This document shows, in pieces, positions 5,273 through 6,114 of a DNA stretch of 6,114 nucleotides. Positions within the stretch are counted from its first letter, which is position 1, and each line of letters opens with the position of its first letter. The stretch spans positions 1 through 6,114 of the forward strand of contig JBDTIZ010000285.1 in NCBI GenBank assembly GCA_039936115.1. The letters run 5' to 3'. Source of the DNA: DATIJJ01 sp039936115 (GTDB lineage Bacteria; Pseudomonadota; Gammaproteobacteria; DSM-16500). A program made the position numbers and the translations under genes. The notes under the pieces are model-generated. The model was not told the origin of the DNA. It saw only the letters and a program-made list of their open reading frames with translations, and searched no databases.

Positions 5273-5971
5273 CTAAACATACTCTTTTGTTGATTTATAT
5301 TCATACCCTTTAACAAACAAAGTCAGTGCAAGCGTATTTCGTGGTGACTCATGCGCAGGAATTTCTTGAACGCAATGCCAGCTTTCATCAGTACGGGCGA
5401 AAGCATAAGCTGAATTGGGTTTGAATTGATTGGTTTTCAACAATTCAAATTGATTTCCTTTACGCTCTAAAAATGAAGTGCCTAAATGCATTTGCGAATC
5501 ATCTTTTGGAAAATAAAATTGCATCGTAGCAATTTTAAAAGGTGCATCGGTATGCGGAGTAATCCGATAGCCTGGAAAATCTCGATAAAATACGGGCACT
5601 GTAACAACTTGCGGCCAGTCTTCACCATAACGTGCTTTAATTTTTCCATAAAATTTTTGCATAATTATTTTTTGTAAAATATCGGATGTCAGTGCATCTT
5701 TCATTTGATGCCAAAATGCTTGATCGTTTGAGGGAAATTTTTTGATGGTTTCATCGGTTAAATCTAATAATTTACGTGTGACTGTACCATCAGGCAACAC
5801 TGCATCAGGGTGTTCAATAAAGTTGTAATTTTCATCTGCGGGAAGTCTGGTTAGAATGTCTAAATAAGTGGCTGAATCAAAAATATCTTCAATATAAATA
5901 TTATCAGAGGGCTTGGGATCGATTGAAGCTGTGTTTACTTTGTTTATGATTCGTTTGAGAATTGATTCCAT
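5273..5971 (-). CDS. 2-oxoglutarate/Fe(II)-dependent oxygenase-like protein
   Basis: This 232-aa protein carries a complete non-haem iron facial triad. H140 and D142 lie in RITPHTDAPFK, and the distal H199 in ESWHCV. R211 in RNTLALTLF, 12 residues later, fits the 2-oxoglutarate-binding arginine. The spacing and the jelly-roll-like strands between (KIATMQFYFP, LGTSFLER, SAYAFAR) match the 2OG-Fe(II) oxygenase superfamily. These enzymes couple decarboxylation of 2-oxoglutarate to hydroxylation or related oxidation of a substrate, which cannot be named here. No signal peptide or membrane segment is seen, so it is presumably cytosolic. AGGA (plus-strand 5980-5983) lies 8 bases ahead of the ATG. 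It is upstream of, and co-directional with, the HAD-type gene, so the two may be co-transcribed. Relatives of this kind occur in glycan and secondary-metabolite clusters. Family confidence is high; the pathway is unknown. Confidence 0.85.
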   Translation of the reverse strand: MESILKRIINKVNTASIDPKPSDNIYIEDIFDSATYLDILTRLPADENYNFIEHPDAVLPDGTVTRKLLDLTDETIKKFPSNDQAFWHQMKDALTSDILQKIIMQKFYGKIKARYGEDWPQVVTVPVFYRDFPGYRITPHTDAPFKIATMQFYFPKDDSQMHLGTSFLERKGNQFELLKTNQFKPNSAYAFARTDESWHCVQEIPAHESPRNTLALTLFVKGYEYKSTKEYV

Positions 5972-6067
5972 AGGTTTAATCCTTTATAAATAAATTTCTC
6001 CATATGTCATGCCAGTGTGCCTTTACATTAGTATCTACACAAATCAAAAAGCTTTGGCGAGAAGTCT

Positions 6068-6105
6068 ATGCCAATTTGACTGGATACCACGGACAAGCCG
6101 CGGTA
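6068..6105 (-). repeat. Palindromic intergenic repeat, copy 2 (inverted)
   Basis: This is the reverse-complement partner of 84-117, with 32 of 34 positions identical over 6068-6101. The copy is more complete: TACCACGG (6085-6092) pairs with CCGCGGTA (6098-6105) around ACAAG, with a single mismatch that is a G-U pair if the minus strand is transcribed. It lies upstream of the oxygenase gene, whose promoter should fall in 5984-6067. I could not identify a convincing -35/-10 pair there. The element may continue past the window edge. Confidence 0.75.
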
Positions 6106-6114
6106 CGACGGCGG

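Noticed and set aside
5122..5316. Minus-strand frame of 64 codons with a hydrophobic stretch
   Set aside because: It overlaps the ends of both flanking genes in another frame and spans the intergenic palindrome; a shadow with a chance hydrophobic run.
5486..5677. Plus-strand frame of 63 codons
   Set aside because: Antisense shadow of the oxygenase gene.
5983..6009. ATGACA-16-TATAAA as promoter of the oxygenase gene on the minus strand
   Set aside because: The hexamers match well, but the -10 overlaps the ribosome binding site and would give an almost leaderless transcript.

Overview
The window is AT-rich DNA with compact gene packing, tight Shine-Dalgarno signals and several families of short palindromic intergenic repeats. 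This fits a Gram-negative, possibly host-associated gammaproteobacterium. No rRNA, tRNA or diagnostic housekeeping gene is present, so the taxonomy is a weak guess. I see no CRISPR array, integrase, transposase or tRNA.

Layout. Positions 1-154 hold a long hairpin (4-43) and a short palindromic repeat (84-117). A TMEM43-family membrane protein follows on the minus strand (155-1297). A 174-base divergent intergenic region (1298-1471) carries its likely promoter and a striking 46-bp nested palindrome (1400-1445), made of two 20-bp operator-like sites in mirror arrangement. On the plus strand, a small XRE-type regulator (1496-1705) is translationally coupled, through an 8-base overlap and a GTG start, to a four-helix membrane protein (1698-2297). 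A small orphan gene (2510-2788, 92 aa) lies between two direct copies of a second hairpin repeat family (2350-2378 and 2796-2821). The second copy ends in a T tract and fills the 37-base gap between convergent genes.

On the minus strand, read from right to left, a 2-oxoglutarate/Fe(II) oxygenase-like protein (5971-5273) precedes a 784-aa protein with a HAD phosphatase-like N-terminus (5180-2826). They are separated by 92 bases that carry a degenerate palindrome. An inverted second copy of the repeat at 84-117 closes the window (6068-6105).

How the parts may work together (inference). The regulator and its membrane partner form a small autoregulated two-gene unit, with the mirror operator as the likely binding site. 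The oxygenase and the HAD fusion protein are co-directional. Genes of both types often occur in surface-glycan or other biosynthetic clusters, so a shared modification pathway is plausible, but no substrate can be read from the sequence. The TMEM43 homologue is probably an independent envelope-membrane protein. No gene here amounts to an obvious new defence or mobile system. The most unusual items are the nested operator and the orphan gene bracketed by repeats.
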